Shown here: positions 36,205 through 44,890 of the stretch, one piece after another | Layout of the letters: each line of letters starts with the position of its first letter | How positions within the stretch are numbered: the stretch's first letter is position 1 | Assembly (NCBI GenBank): GCA_020638465.1 | Contig: JACKIM010000003.1 | Coordinates: 77,001 to 141,000, forward strand | Origin: Geminicoccaceae bacterium | GTDB taxonomy: Bacteria > Pseudomonadota > Alphaproteobacteria > Geminicoccales > Geminicoccaceae | Direction: 5' to 3' | Length of the DNA: 64,000 bases | The notes under the pieces: model-generated | Seen by the model: only the letters and a program-made list of their open reading frames with translations | Told to the model about the DNA's origin: nothing | Databases searched by the model: none | Position numbers and translations under genes: made by a program

Positions 36205-37557
36205 TCATGATAGTCCGTAGCGCTTGATAAGCCTGTAGGTATTGCGTTCACTTATTCCGAGGGCTCGGGAGACCTGGGCCCGCTTGCCTTCGTACTTCTT
36301 CATCAGGTAGCCGACATAGCTCTGCTTGAGCTGTTCGAGCGTCGGTTCCGTTGCCCAGGGGATCTCATGCTCATCGGGAGGGGGTGCGTGACTGTCCAGC
36401 GCGATGTGACGGCTGCGGATCTCCGGTGCGTTGCCGGAGATGAGGATGGCACGCTCGACAATGTTACGCAGTTCGCGAATATTGCCAGGCCAGTCATAGT
36501 CGACCAGCCGGTCAATGGCTTCCGGGCTGAGCTGCTTGTCGACATTGCGAAGGAAATTCCGCCTTTTCAGAAAATGGGTAGCCAGAAGCGGGATATCGTC
36601 ACGTCGTGCCCGCAGCGGCGGCACCTCGATCACGAAGGCTGCAAGACGATAATACAGGTCACTTCTGTACTTTCCGCCCTGGGCTGCAATGGCGAGGTCG
36701 CGATTGGTGGCGGCAACGAAACGGGCGCTGGAGCTGTGATCGGCAGTACCGCCCAGCCTGCGGAAGCGCCCGGTCTCCAGGAGTCGCAACATCTTGGCCT
36801 GCAGGCCGGGCGTCAATTCGCCGATTTCGTCGAAGAAGGCCGTGCCGTTCTCCGCGACCTCGATCAGCCCCTCCTTGCGTCGGTCCGCACCGGTAAAGGC
36901 GCCGCGTTCATGGCCGAAGACTTCCGATTCGAAGAGATTTTCCTGCAATGTCGAACAATCCACCGGCACGAAATTCCCCGCAGAACGATTGCTCAACTGA
37001 TGAATGCTCTGCGCCACCAGCTCCTTTCCAACCCCACTCTCGCCCTGTATCAGGACGGTGCAGTCTGTCTGCGCGACGGACTCGACCAGGTGCAGCGTCT
37101 CGCGGAAGGCACGGCTCCGCCCGATCATGAGACCGCCGCTCGCAGGATGCAGCTGCGTGCGCACGAAATCATAGGAACGCCTGAGCGAGACCACCTCCAG
37201 CGCGCGACTGATCGCAAGCTCAAGCTCCCGCAGGTCCAAAGGCTTGGTCAGATATTCGAATGCGCCTCGGCGCATGGCGCTGACGGCCTGATTGATCGTC
37301 CCGTAGGCCGTCAGGACGATCACCGGACACTGCTCGACGACATCTTCTATCGCATCGAGCGAGTCCCTGTCGGGCAGCCTGACATCGAGCAAGGTGAGGA
37401 CAGGGCTGCGATCGACCAGCATCGCCGCCGCGGTCTGCCAGTCCGGAGCGACTGCGCAGTCAAAACCATGGGCGCCGATCGCGTCGGTCAACATTCGGGC
37501 CAGGGTGCGATCATCCTCAACGATCAGAATTGTCCGGCCGTTGCCTTCCAGCTTCAT
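36205..37557 (-). CDS. Sigma-54-dependent response regulator (NtrC family)
   Basis: 450 residues. Receiver domain (1-125) with D58 as phosphoacceptor and acidic E14-D15-D16. AAA+ domain with Walker A GESGVGKE (172-179), an intact GAFTGA loop (219-224) that contacts sigma-54, and Walker B GTAFFDEIG. The C-terminal Fis-type helix-turn-helix is GKRAQVSRALGISERNTYRLIKRYGLS. The start at 37557 overlaps the kinase stop by 4 bp. It is the likely activator of the sigma-54 promoter at 47465-47482, acting from the palindromes at 47561-47662, and so of its own operon. Confidence 0.93.
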   Translation of the reverse strand: MKLEGNGRTILIVEDDRTLARMLTDAIGAHGFDCAVAPDWQTAAAMLVDRSPVLTLLDVRLPDRDSLDAIEDVVEQCPVIVLTAYGTINQAVSAMRRGAFEYLTKPLDLRELELAISRALEVVSLRRSYDFVRTQLHPASGGLMIGRSRAFRETLHLVESVAQTDCTVLIQGESGVGKELVAQSIHQLSNRSAGNFVPVDCSTLQENLFESEVFGHERGAFTGADRRKEGLIEVAENGTAFFDEIGELTPGLQAKMLRLLETGRFRRLGGTADHSSSARFVAATNRDLAIAAQGGKYRSDLYYRLAAFVIEVPPLRARRDDIPLLATHFLKRRNFLRNVDKQLSPEAIDRLVDYDWPGNIRELRNIVERAILISGNAPEIRSRHIALDSHAPPPDEHEIPWATEPTLEQLKQSYVGYLMKKYEGKRAQVSRALGISERNTYRLIKRYGLS

Positions 37558-39473
37558 GGTCCATCCGCCCAGGGTATGTGAACGGTGAAGGTCGTACCCT
37601 CGCCGAGGCGGGATTCGACCTCGATACGCCCGCCGTGGGCCTTGACGATCTCCCTGCAGATACTGAGGCCCAGCCCCGTGCCCGCCGTGCCTCCCCTGTC
37701 GGCCCGACGGCTCCAGAAGGGCTGGAAGATCCGTTCCAGGTGTTCGGGCGAGATACCGCAGCCGGTATCCTCCATGGCGATGAGGACCGTGCCCGCGTCG
37801 CATTTCCCCGTCACCTTCAACCGGCCGCCGTCGACCATGGCGTGGAATGCATTCTGGGCGAGATTGAGAACCAGCATCCGCAGGTCGCTGTCACTGCCGA
37901 TTACCCGCAGGCTCAACGGCAGATCGATGTCGACGGCAATGCCGCGTTGTTCCGCATCGCTGGCCAGGAGCGTCATGACGTCCGGAACAAGCACGGCGAG
38001 ATCCACCAGAGCGTCATGGCCACGCGTCGGCACCGAGAGCTTCAGGAGCCGATCGGTCACTTCGATGCACTTGTCGATTTCCTCCTGCATCAGATCAAGA
38101 TAGCTCGACGCATCGACACTTGGCGAGCCGCCCTGCAGGGCCTGAAGTCCGATGCGGATGGAACTCAGGGGATTGCGAATTTCATGGGCGATACCGGCGG
38201 CAAGCATTCCCAGCTCCGACAGCTTCTGTTCATGACCGAGCGCCACGTCCTGACTGAGATTGCGGATCGACTCGACCACGCTCAACGGCTCGCCATTGTC
38301 ATCGACCTCCAGGATCGCTGCCGAAATCTCGACGAACAGCTCATGACCGTCCGACCTCACATGGCGGTGCCTGCAGACGAGACTGTTGCGGCCATTGCCC
38401 AGTTCATGCAACGGACAGGTGACCATGGTAGGCGCGCATGGCGTGTCGCACCGATGGCTGGAAGTATGGCAGGGCTGTCCGAGCACGGCATCCGCCGCCA
38501 GGCCCTGCTGCTCCAGGAACGCGCGGTTGACCCGTTCGACCCGGTAGTCGCGATTGATGACCCGGATACCATCGGGCACCGCATTGATGAGGGCTTGCAG
38601 ATAATGCTCGCGGGCGGCAAGGTCGTCGATCTGATGGGCAATGCGCTCGGCCATGCTGTCAAAACTGGAGCCGAGCCGAGCCAGTTCGTTGTGACCGGAA
38701 ATTGCAGCACGGCTGCGATAGTCCCCCTGGGCGAGCCCCTGACTGGCGGCGCCTAGATATCCCAGGGGCCGCAGCAACAGCCGTTCCAGGGTCAGCCAGA
38801 GCGCCAGCATGGCGATTCCGACGACGACCATGCCGGCGGCCCCCATGGTGATGGCACTCAAAAGGGCCGACCGCCGCAGTTCACCCGCGGCATAGTCTAC
38901 CACCAGGATACCGTTCACGGGATGCGTCGCGATCGGTCCGTGGCAGGTCTGGCATGGCTCCCTGTTGGCCACGGCAACTACGCTCCGCAGGACCTGCCGG
39001 CCGTCCTCCCGGCGCGTGAACGCGCCGACCGGGTCGAGATGGCCTTCGGGAAGCGCACATCCATGACACAGTTCGCCGCCAGCAAGATCGTATCGCCGAC
39101 CGAGATTCTCATGCTCCGACGCGAAGCGTACCTCACCCGAAGGGGCAAGGATCATCACACCGGCAATCTCGCTCTGACGGCCGAGCTGATCGACGATCTC
39201 CCTGAGACCGTCGATATCCCGCTTGAGCATGGCGTTTTCGAGCGCTGTCCGCAGCAACTGGCGCACCTGCCCGGCAGCCGCACTGCGTTCATCGGCGAGA
39301 TGGTCGTGATAGAGCTTGACAAGGATCGCCAGGAACACTGCCGACGCCACCGCGAGCCCGGCCACCAGGGCAGCGACCAACTGCCGGCGCAGGGAACTGG
39401 CGAGCCAATGACGCAGCCTGCCCGTGACGCCCCGGAGCCCACGCAACCCGGTTTGCGTCAAGAAGATCCCCAT
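37554..39473 (-). CDS. Sensor histidine kinase with a periplasmic c-type heme motif
   Basis: 639 residues. Membrane helices lie near 31-52 and 204-226, enclosing a periplasmic sensor domain. That domain has CHGC (136-139) and a covalent-heme motif CQTCH (174-178). HAMP is at about 227-280. A PAS domain at 285-395 has a cysteine cluster (C335, C342, C346, C353, C367). HisKA carries H430 in HEIRNPLSS, and HATPase_c shows N, GCGISPEHLE and GTGLGLSI motifs. A heme and a cysteine-rich PAS suggest redox or ligand sensing on both sides of the membrane. It pairs with the downstream sigma-54 activator. The ligand is unknown. Confidence 0.9.
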   Translation of the reverse strand: MGIFLTQTGLRGLRGVTGRLRHWLASSLRRQLVAALVAGLAVASAVFLAILVKLYHDHLADERSAAAGQVRQLLRTALENAMLKRDIDGLREIVDQLGRQSEIAGVMILAPSGEVRFASEHENLGRRYDLAGGELCHGCALPEGHLDPVGAFTRREDGRQVLRSVVAVANREPCQTCHGPIATHPVNGILVVDYAAGELRRSALLSAITMGAAGMVVVGIAMLALWLTLERLLLRPLGYLGAASQGLAQGDYRSRAAISGHNELARLGSSFDSMAERIAHQIDDLAAREHYLQALINAVPDGIRVINRDYRVERVNRAFLEQQGLAADAVLGQPCHTSSHRCDTPCAPTMVTCPLHELGNGRNSLVCRHRHVRSDGHELFVEISAAILEVDDNGEPLSVVESIRNLSQDVALGHEQKLSELGMLAAGIAHEIRNPLSSIRIGLQALQGGSPSVDASSYLDLMQEEIDKCIEVTDRLLKLSVPTRGHDALVDLAVLVPDVMTLLASDAEQRGIAVDIDLPLSLRVIGSDSDLRMLVLNLAQNAFHAMVDGGRLKVTGKCDAGTVLIAMEDTGCGISPEHLERIFQPFWSRRADRGGTAGTGLGLSICREIVKAHGGRIEVESRLGEGTTFTVHIPWADGP

Positions 39474-39913
39474 AACCGCATCATCAGCGTATCGGCAGGC
39501 AGCGCGTCGGGGGCGATGTGAATCACGGCCGTATCGTCGGGAAGATCGGCGTTGAACAACGCGATGGGGAAAATCAGTGTCAGCGGATGCGCAATGGCGG
39601 CCATGCGCGCGATCCAGCCCGAGCGGTCTTCCGCCGAACGGGTCGCCAGCAGCGACTCCACATTCTGCAGCACCAGGCCATTCCTTGCGGCATGTCCCGC
39701 GATTGTTTCCTCGATGAGCGACAACGGCAACGTCGCGGGATCGCTGCCGGCCTTCGCCATCACCTCCCGCCTGAAATCGCAGTGATCGAAGCCCGTTGCC
39801 TCCGCGAGTGCCCGGATCAGCTCGGGCCGATAGCTCGGCATGGCGACAAAGAGCGCCCGGCCGCTCCCGTTGGCGGCCAGCCAGTCGAACACCGGGTCGA
39901 GCCAGTCACTCAT
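39458..39913 (-). CDS. Small protein of unknown function, P-loop-like fold possible
   Basis: 151 residues from ATG 39913, overlapping the ferredoxin stop (ATGA) and the kinase start by 16 bp. No known motif is certain. A hydrophobic strand followed by a proline-containing turn (ALFVAMPSYRPELIRAL), then LVLQNVESLLA and LTLIFPIALF, give the strand pattern of a degenerate P-loop ATPase lacking a real Walker A lysine. It loosely resembles small BrxF-like proteins. In a molybdoenzyme operon it could help assembly or signalling; I cannot assign a function. Confidence 0.6.
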   Translation of the reverse strand: MSDWLDPVFDWLAANGSGRALFVAMPSYRPELIRALAEATGFDHCDFRREVMAKAGSDPATLPLSLIEETIAGHAARNGLVLQNVESLLATRSAEDRSGWIARMAAIAHPLTLIFPIALFNADLPDDTAVIHIAPDALPADTLMMRLWGSS

Positions 39914-40920
39914 GGGTCGACAATGACGGCGCGGGGATTGGCGGCCGGACGCAGCCGGCAGATCCAGCATTGCTCATGCGATGTCGCCTCAAGAGGCTCA
40001 TGAAAAGACAGGCCACAGACCGTACAACTTCGCTGACTCAAAGACAATCGCGAGTGCGGCGGCGAGACCCACGACCTGATGCTCACGGCACCGGTCTCGC
40101 AGACGTCGACGCAAAGGCCACATCCCGTGCAGCGCTCCGCCATGACTTCGTAGGCCGCCTGCTCGCCATCCTCCTGCAGCGCCAAGGCGCCGGTCGGACA
40201 CATTTTCGCACAGGCATCGCAGCCATTGCACAGGTCCGGCTCCAGCGTCGGACCGAAGACAGCCCGTTCCCCCGGACGGGCCTCCGGCTCGATGAACGCA
40301 GCCGCAAGCCGGCCGAACATCGCACGGCGACTGCCGGCGGCACCACGATCGAAGGCCGGTTCGCTGTTTGCCCGCAGCCGGCCGCGCTTGCCGGAGCGAA
40401 GACGCTCGACCACCATCGGCCCGGTACCGCGTTCGGCCCAGACCTGTTGGGCAAAGCCGAGAGCTTCGCCGAACATATCCTCGCCATGCCGGCGACAGTC
40501 CGTGCAATCCGCATGCTCGATCCACAATCGGCCGATACCCTGCCGCCGCCACTCGTCCAGCTGCCGCCACCCGATCAGGTGAAGGCAGGGCATTTGCGGC
40601 CTGTCGTCTTCGCAGGCCACGGCAGCACAGGTGGCCATGGCGAAAACACCGTGCCTGTCCTGACGCTTCTCGATCGGAGTCGATACGGACAGTGCCCGTT
40701 GCGGACAGACGCCGACACAGCGGCCGCAACCATCACAGAGCTCCCCGTCAAGCTCCGGACCGGCAGTGGTCATCGTCCATGCCTTGCTGGGACATGCCTG
40801 CGCACAAGCCGCGCACTCGGACAACGGGCTCATGCAGGCGACGCACTGGTCGCGATCGAGGCGGGGAGGTTCGCTGACGGGTGGCCACGGCGTCTGCCCG
40901 CCAACCTTAAGCGCCGGCAT
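39910..40920 (-). CDS. Multi-cluster 4Fe-4S ferredoxin-type protein
   Basis: 336 residues with four C-x2-C-x2-C-x3-C-like clusters: CVACMSPLSECAACAQACP, CDGCGRCVGVCP, CNGCDACAKMCP and CTGCGLCVDVC. The central region has further cysteines (CTDC). A C-terminal pair CTVC...CWIC looks like a zinc ribbon. There is no signal peptide, so it should be cytoplasmic. Similar proteins accompany molybdoenzymes as electron carriers or maturation factors. It lies between the TorD-like chaperone and the small unknown protein. Confidence 0.85.
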   Translation of the reverse strand: MPALKVGGQTPWPPVSEPPRLDRDQCVACMSPLSECAACAQACPSKAWTMTTAGPELDGELCDGCGRCVGVCPQRALSVSTPIEKRQDRHGVFAMATCAAVACEDDRPQMPCLHLIGWRQLDEWRRQGIGRLWIEHADCTDCRRHGEDMFGEALGFAQQVWAERGTGPMVVERLRSGKRGRLRANSEPAFDRGAAGSRRAMFGRLAAAFIEPEARPGERAVFGPTLEPDLCNGCDACAKMCPTGALALQEDGEQAAYEVMAERCTGCGLCVDVCETGAVSIRSWVSPPHSRLSLSQRSCTVCGLSFHEPLEATSHEQCWICRLRPAANPRAVIVDP

Positions 40921-40923
40921 GGA

Positions 40924-41667
40924 CTACCAGCCGGGTCCGACGCCAGGCATGTAGGGCTGCGGTGCAGGTGCCGCTGCCGGCTGGCTGTCGGGCTTGATTT
41001 CGACGACCTCGCGCTCCAGACCCGTGATCGCTTCCACGAGATCCCGCAACTGCTCAAGATAGTCCGACGTCAGAACGGCGAGCCCGGCGAAGAACGGCGT
41101 CCTGCAGCGCGCGGCTACCCGCTCGGCAAAATCGGGTATCCAGCGCAAGGCGTGCCGGTCGAGGAAACGTGCCAGATCCACGAGACTGTAGTCCGTTGCG
41201 GTGCGCGCCAGATGCGCCATGAAACGGAGCTGAACGACCAGATGATCATCTGATCGCTGCCGCCAGTCGGTAGCTTCCAGCCCGTAATGAGCATACCATT
41301 CGCGCACCTGAAACATCGGTTCCTGACAGACCAGGTGATCCGGATCGAGCCAGGGCGACTCGGCAGGCGAGGCATGCAGGCCATGCACCAGGTAGATATC
41401 GGCGTAGTCGGTGGCGAGCGTATCGAGGCTCTCCCGGTCGACGGGCCGCGGCAACTCGCCCAGCGCATGGTCGAACACGGCCGCACCACCACTGTCACCC
41501 AGTGGCAGGGCGAACCATTCGGCGATCGGAGATTGTCGAAGCTCGTCAACGAGTGTCCGGTCGGGTTCGCGATCATGCAACCGGGCAAGCGTCTCAAGAT
41601 CCTCGGCAAGTTCCTGCCACACGGCCCGGTCGATGACAGGAGGGCGTTCCGATGTCGCGGTCGTCAT
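40924..41667 (-). CDS. TorD/DmsD-family molybdoenzyme chaperone
   Basis: 247 residues, mostly helical. Family features include the DxxxLFVHGLHASPAESPW-like segment (ADIYLVHGLHASPAESPW), EPMFQVREWYAHYGL and FMAHLARTATDY. Such chaperones bind the Tat signal of a molybdoenzyme and hold export until cofactor insertion. The client should be the catalytic subunit two genes upstream. It follows the ferredoxin subunit gene with a 1-bp gap. Confidence 0.85.
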   Translation of the reverse strand: MTTATSERPPVIDRAVWQELAEDLETLARLHDREPDRTLVDELRQSPIAEWFALPLGDSGGAAVFDHALGELPRPVDRESLDTLATDYADIYLVHGLHASPAESPWLDPDHLVCQEPMFQVREWYAHYGLEATDWRQRSDDHLVVQLRFMAHLARTATDYSLVDLARFLDRHALRWIPDFAERVAARCRTPFFAGLAVLTSDYLEQLRDLVEAITGLEREVVEIKPDSQPAAAPAPQPYMPGVGPGW

Positions 41668-41668
41668 C

Positions 41669-42334
41669 TCAGACCTTGCCCTTGGAATGCGGAACGAAGA
41701 CGATCGACGGGTTCGTCAGCTCCGGGTCGGCCATCGTCTTGACCTGCCGGACCACCTGATCGTTCGGGCCACGTGCCTTGGTCTGATAGGTGCCGTCGCG
41801 AAGCTGGTCGATGGGACCGATGTCGAGCACCCGCATCATGCAGGCCATGACACAATAGGGTTTGCGCCCGGCTTCCAGCTCGTCGATGCACATATTGCAT
41901 TTCTTGACGGTCTCGCTTTCCGGATCCCATTGCGGCGCGCCATAGGGACATGCGGCCTCGCATCGCCGGCAACCGATGCAAAGGGTACTGTCGATGTCGA
42001 CGACACCGTTTTCCTTGTGCTTCCAGATCGCACCGGTCGGACAGGCCGGAAGGCAGGCCGGCTCGGCGCAATGGTTGCAGGACATGTTGACCTTGTAGGC
42101 ATAAACCTCGGGATAGGTTCCGCCCTCGATATACTGCACCCTGCGAAACCGCGGACCGGGTGCCAGGCCGTTCTTGTCCTTGCAGGCGATTTCGCAAGCG
42201 CGGCAACCGATGCAGTCGACATTGTTGTGGATGAATCCGAACTGCTCGTCCGGCACGACCGGCACATAGGCCTCGCGCTTGCGCTTCGCCACGTTCTCCT
42301 TGATCTTCGCCTTGTCGACGTTCTGGTTCGCCAT
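41669..42334 (-). CDS. DMSO-reductase-family iron-sulfur subunit (DmsB type)
   Basis: 221 residues with four ferredoxin cysteine motifs typical of DmsB/NrfC/PhsB proteins: CIGCRACEIAC, CNHCAEPACLPACP, CIGCRRCEAACP and CNMCIDELEAG. It has no signal peptide of its own and would be exported together with the Tat-tagged catalytic subunit. It carries electrons between that subunit and a partner in the membrane. No DmsC-type membrane anchor gene is present, so the pentaheme cytochrome may fill that role. Confidence 0.9.
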   Translation of the reverse strand: MANQNVDKAKIKENVAKRKREAYVPVVPDEQFGFIHNNVDCIGCRACEIACKDKNGLAPGPRFRRVQYIEGGTYPEVYAYKVNMSCNHCAEPACLPACPTGAIWKHKENGVVDIDSTLCIGCRRCEAACPYGAPQWDPESETVKKCNMCIDELEAGRKPYCVMACMMRVLDIGPIDQLRDGTYQTKARGPNDQVVRQVKTMADPELTNPSIVFVPHSKGKV

Positions 42335-42349
42335 GTCGTTTCTGCTCCC

Positions 42350-44872
42350 TCAGAGATCGCGACGGAAGACGGCGCTGCGCGACGTGGCCAGCATGTCCCA
42401 TCCCGGTTTGTGTTCGAGGTCGGTCTTGCGAATGCCGGCAAGCACGGTGTTGTAGGCAAACGCACCAGCCGGACTGGGGTTGTCGAGGGTGAGGAAATCC
42501 GGATTGCCGGCCCGATCCACGCCATCGCCGTCGAGGTCCATCCATGCTCCCTCGAACAGCACCGCAACCCCCGGCATGCACCGCTCGGTCACATAGACCG
42601 GCACGACGCAGGTCCCGCGGTCATTGTAGACCTCGACGACATCTCCCGTACTCACGCCCAGACGCCTTGCATCCGACGCATTCATCGTGACCTCCTGCTG
42701 GTAGGTCTCGCGCAACCACGGGATGTTATAGAAGATCGAATGGGTGCGCCAGCGGGGATGCGGACTCACCACATGGAACGGGAAGCGCGACGTCTCGGGA
42801 CTGTTGAGCGACTCCCACGGCTCGATCCATTTCGGAATGGCCGGAATTTCATAGCCATACTGGGTCCGCGTCCAGTCCGTGGTCTGACCGAGCGTGGTCG
42901 AGAAGATCTCGATCTTGCCGGATGGTGTCTCGAAGGGCTGCCCCTGCTCGATCTGCGCCCGGAAGGCAATATGCGGTTCCGACAGGATGAACTTGTAGAT
43001 CCCGCGCTGCTTGAACTCCTCCCAAGGCATCTCGACGTTCTGGTGGTGCATGACCTTCTGCTCCCACCACTCGCTGAGATACGCCTCGTCCACTTCGGTC
43101 GGGTCATCGAAATAGGCACGGGTCGCCTTGGGATTGTATCCCTCGCCAAATCCGAGCCGGTAGGCCATCTCGGTGAAGATCTGGAAATCCGACTTGCTTT
43201 CGCCCATGGGCTGGATAACCACAGGGCGATGGATGTAATAATGTCCCTTGTACCAGGGCAGGGCGACATCGTGGCGCTCGAAATGCGTGGCCACCGGCAG
43301 CAGGTAATCGGCCCATAGCCCCGACGGGGTGATGGTCGAATCCATGCAGACCACGAGATCGAGCTTCTTGATCGCCTCGATCTCCTTGTTGATGTTGGTC
43401 AACTGGTTGAACCAGTCCGACCCCTGCCAGAAGATGCCCCGAATGTTGGGTGCCACTCCATCGAACTGGTCGTTTCGCGGCCACAGCCCGATCTCCTCGC
43501 GGCTCACATCGGGATAGTTGAGCACACAGTGCGCCCACCGGTCCGACTTGATCGAGGCGTACCAGACATTGGCGAACTGGTCGTAGGGATAGGCCACCGC
43601 CTCCGCATGCCAGGCCTTGCCGACACCCTCCGCGCAACCGCCAAGCTTGCCGATGTTGCCGGTCATCGCCTGCAATGCAGCGGCCATGCGATTGTACTGC
43701 TCGCCATAGGCGTTGCGCCCCGGCGCCCAGCTTGCCTTGAGCGCGGCGGGTTTGGTGGTGGCATACATGTGTGCCAGCTTGGCGATGTCGCTGGCCGATA
43801 CGCCGCAGATCTCCGCGGCCCATTCCGGCGTCTTGGGCTGGCCATCGGACGTTCCGAGAATATAGTCCTTGAAACTTTCCCGTCCCTGCGCCCAGCCCGG
43901 CATGGTACCGGCATCCATGCCCTGCACGAAACGGTCGATGAAATCCTGGTCGTGCAGGTTGTTGGTGAAGATATAGTGCGCCATGCCGGCCATCATCGCG
44001 GCGTCGGTGTTGGGCCGGATCGGGATCCACCACGCATCGTAGCAGGCCGCACTGTCGGTATATTGCGGGTCGATGCAGACGAACTTGCAGCCACGCTGCT
44101 TCGCCAGTCTCATATAGTAGAACGTATTGCCGCCGTGGAAGGTATAGGCCGGGTTCCAGCCCCACATGATGATCAGCTTCGAATGCGCAAACGTATCGTC
44201 CTCGTTACCATCCTGGATAGTGCCGAAGGTGATGCGCGAACTGAACGTCGTGCCCTGGTAGGACGGCACCGACCATGAACTGGTGCGGCACCCGAACATG
44301 CCCAGGAAGCGGCCGAGCAGGCCCTCGATCTGGTCCGACTTGTGCAGGACACCGTAGGATGCGCCGGCATAGCTCTGGTCGAGCAATGCCTGCGGGCCGT
44401 AGGTATTGCGGATTTGCACCATCTTCTCGGTGATCTGGGTAAGCACCTCGTCCCAGGATGCCCGGCGGAACTTGCCCTCGCCGCGCTCACCGACGCGGAT
44501 CATCGGATAGAGAAGACGCTCGGGAGAATAGAGCCTGACGCGGTAGGAACGGCCGCGCAGACACGCCCGCACCTGCGGTTTCTCCTCCGTATCGGTTCCC
44601 CAGGCATCGCCCTGATAGCTACCATTGTCGGTCGACAGCCGGACGATCACGTCACCCTTCTTGTGCGCCACCAGCATGTGTCGCGAACCGCAATTGTGCG
44701 CACAGCTCGTGACGACGGTCTCAAGCTCGTCATCGACCGGATAGGGCTCGTAGGCGAACGCCCTGGCTTCCTTCGGTGCCGTCGTCTGGACCAGGCCGCT
44801 CGCCACACCGGCGGCAGCGCTGGACTGCAGGAAGCGGCGGCGTCCCATGTTGAAATGTCTGGACATATCCAT
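42350..44872 (-). CDS. Molybdopterin oxidoreductase catalytic subunit, DMSO-reductase family
   Basis: 840 residues. The N-terminal MGRRRFLQSSAAAGVASGL is a Tat signal. The cofactor-binding molybdopterin and molydop_binding domains follow, with the late PHPRWRTHSIFYN and NASDARRLGVSTGDVVEVYNDRG motifs. The FeS motif reads C57-x3-C61-x3-H65-x38-C104, with histidine where DmsA has the third cysteine. Overall it resembles DmsA-type reductases, but substrate specificity (sulfoxide, N-oxide, oxyanion or a sulfur compound) cannot be read from sequence. Its TorD-like chaperone and ferredoxin subunit are encoded just downstream. Confidence 0.9.
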   Translation of the reverse strand: MDMSRHFNMGRRRFLQSSAAAGVASGLVQTTAPKEARAFAYEPYPVDDELETVVTSCAHNCGSRHMLVAHKKGDVIVRLSTDNGSYQGDAWGTDTEEKPQVRACLRGRSYRVRLYSPERLLYPMIRVGERGEGKFRRASWDEVLTQITEKMVQIRNTYGPQALLDQSYAGASYGVLHKSDQIEGLLGRFLGMFGCRTSSWSVPSYQGTTFSSRITFGTIQDGNEDDTFAHSKLIIMWGWNPAYTFHGGNTFYYMRLAKQRGCKFVCIDPQYTDSAACYDAWWIPIRPNTDAAMMAGMAHYIFTNNLHDQDFIDRFVQGMDAGTMPGWAQGRESFKDYILGTSDGQPKTPEWAAEICGVSASDIAKLAHMYATTKPAALKASWAPGRNAYGEQYNRMAAALQAMTGNIGKLGGCAEGVGKAWHAEAVAYPYDQFANVWYASIKSDRWAHCVLNYPDVSREEIGLWPRNDQFDGVAPNIRGIFWQGSDWFNQLTNINKEIEAIKKLDLVVCMDSTITPSGLWADYLLPVATHFERHDVALPWYKGHYYIHRPVVIQPMGESKSDFQIFTEMAYRLGFGEGYNPKATRAYFDDPTEVDEAYLSEWWEQKVMHHQNVEMPWEEFKQRGIYKFILSEPHIAFRAQIEQGQPFETPSGKIEIFSTTLGQTTDWTRTQYGYEIPAIPKWIEPWESLNSPETSRFPFHVVSPHPRWRTHSIFYNIPWLRETYQQEVTMNASDARRLGVSTGDVVEVYNDRGTCVVPVYVTERCMPGVAVLFEGAWMDLDGDGVDRAGNPDFLTLDNPSPAGAFAYNTVLAGIRKTDLEHKPGWDMLATSRSAVFRRDL

Positions 44873-44890
44873 GAACTGGGTTCCCTCGCT

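Noticed and set aside
39458..39913. BREX defence component BrxF
   Set aside because: The resemblance is weak and no other BREX gene is nearby; the operon is respiratory.
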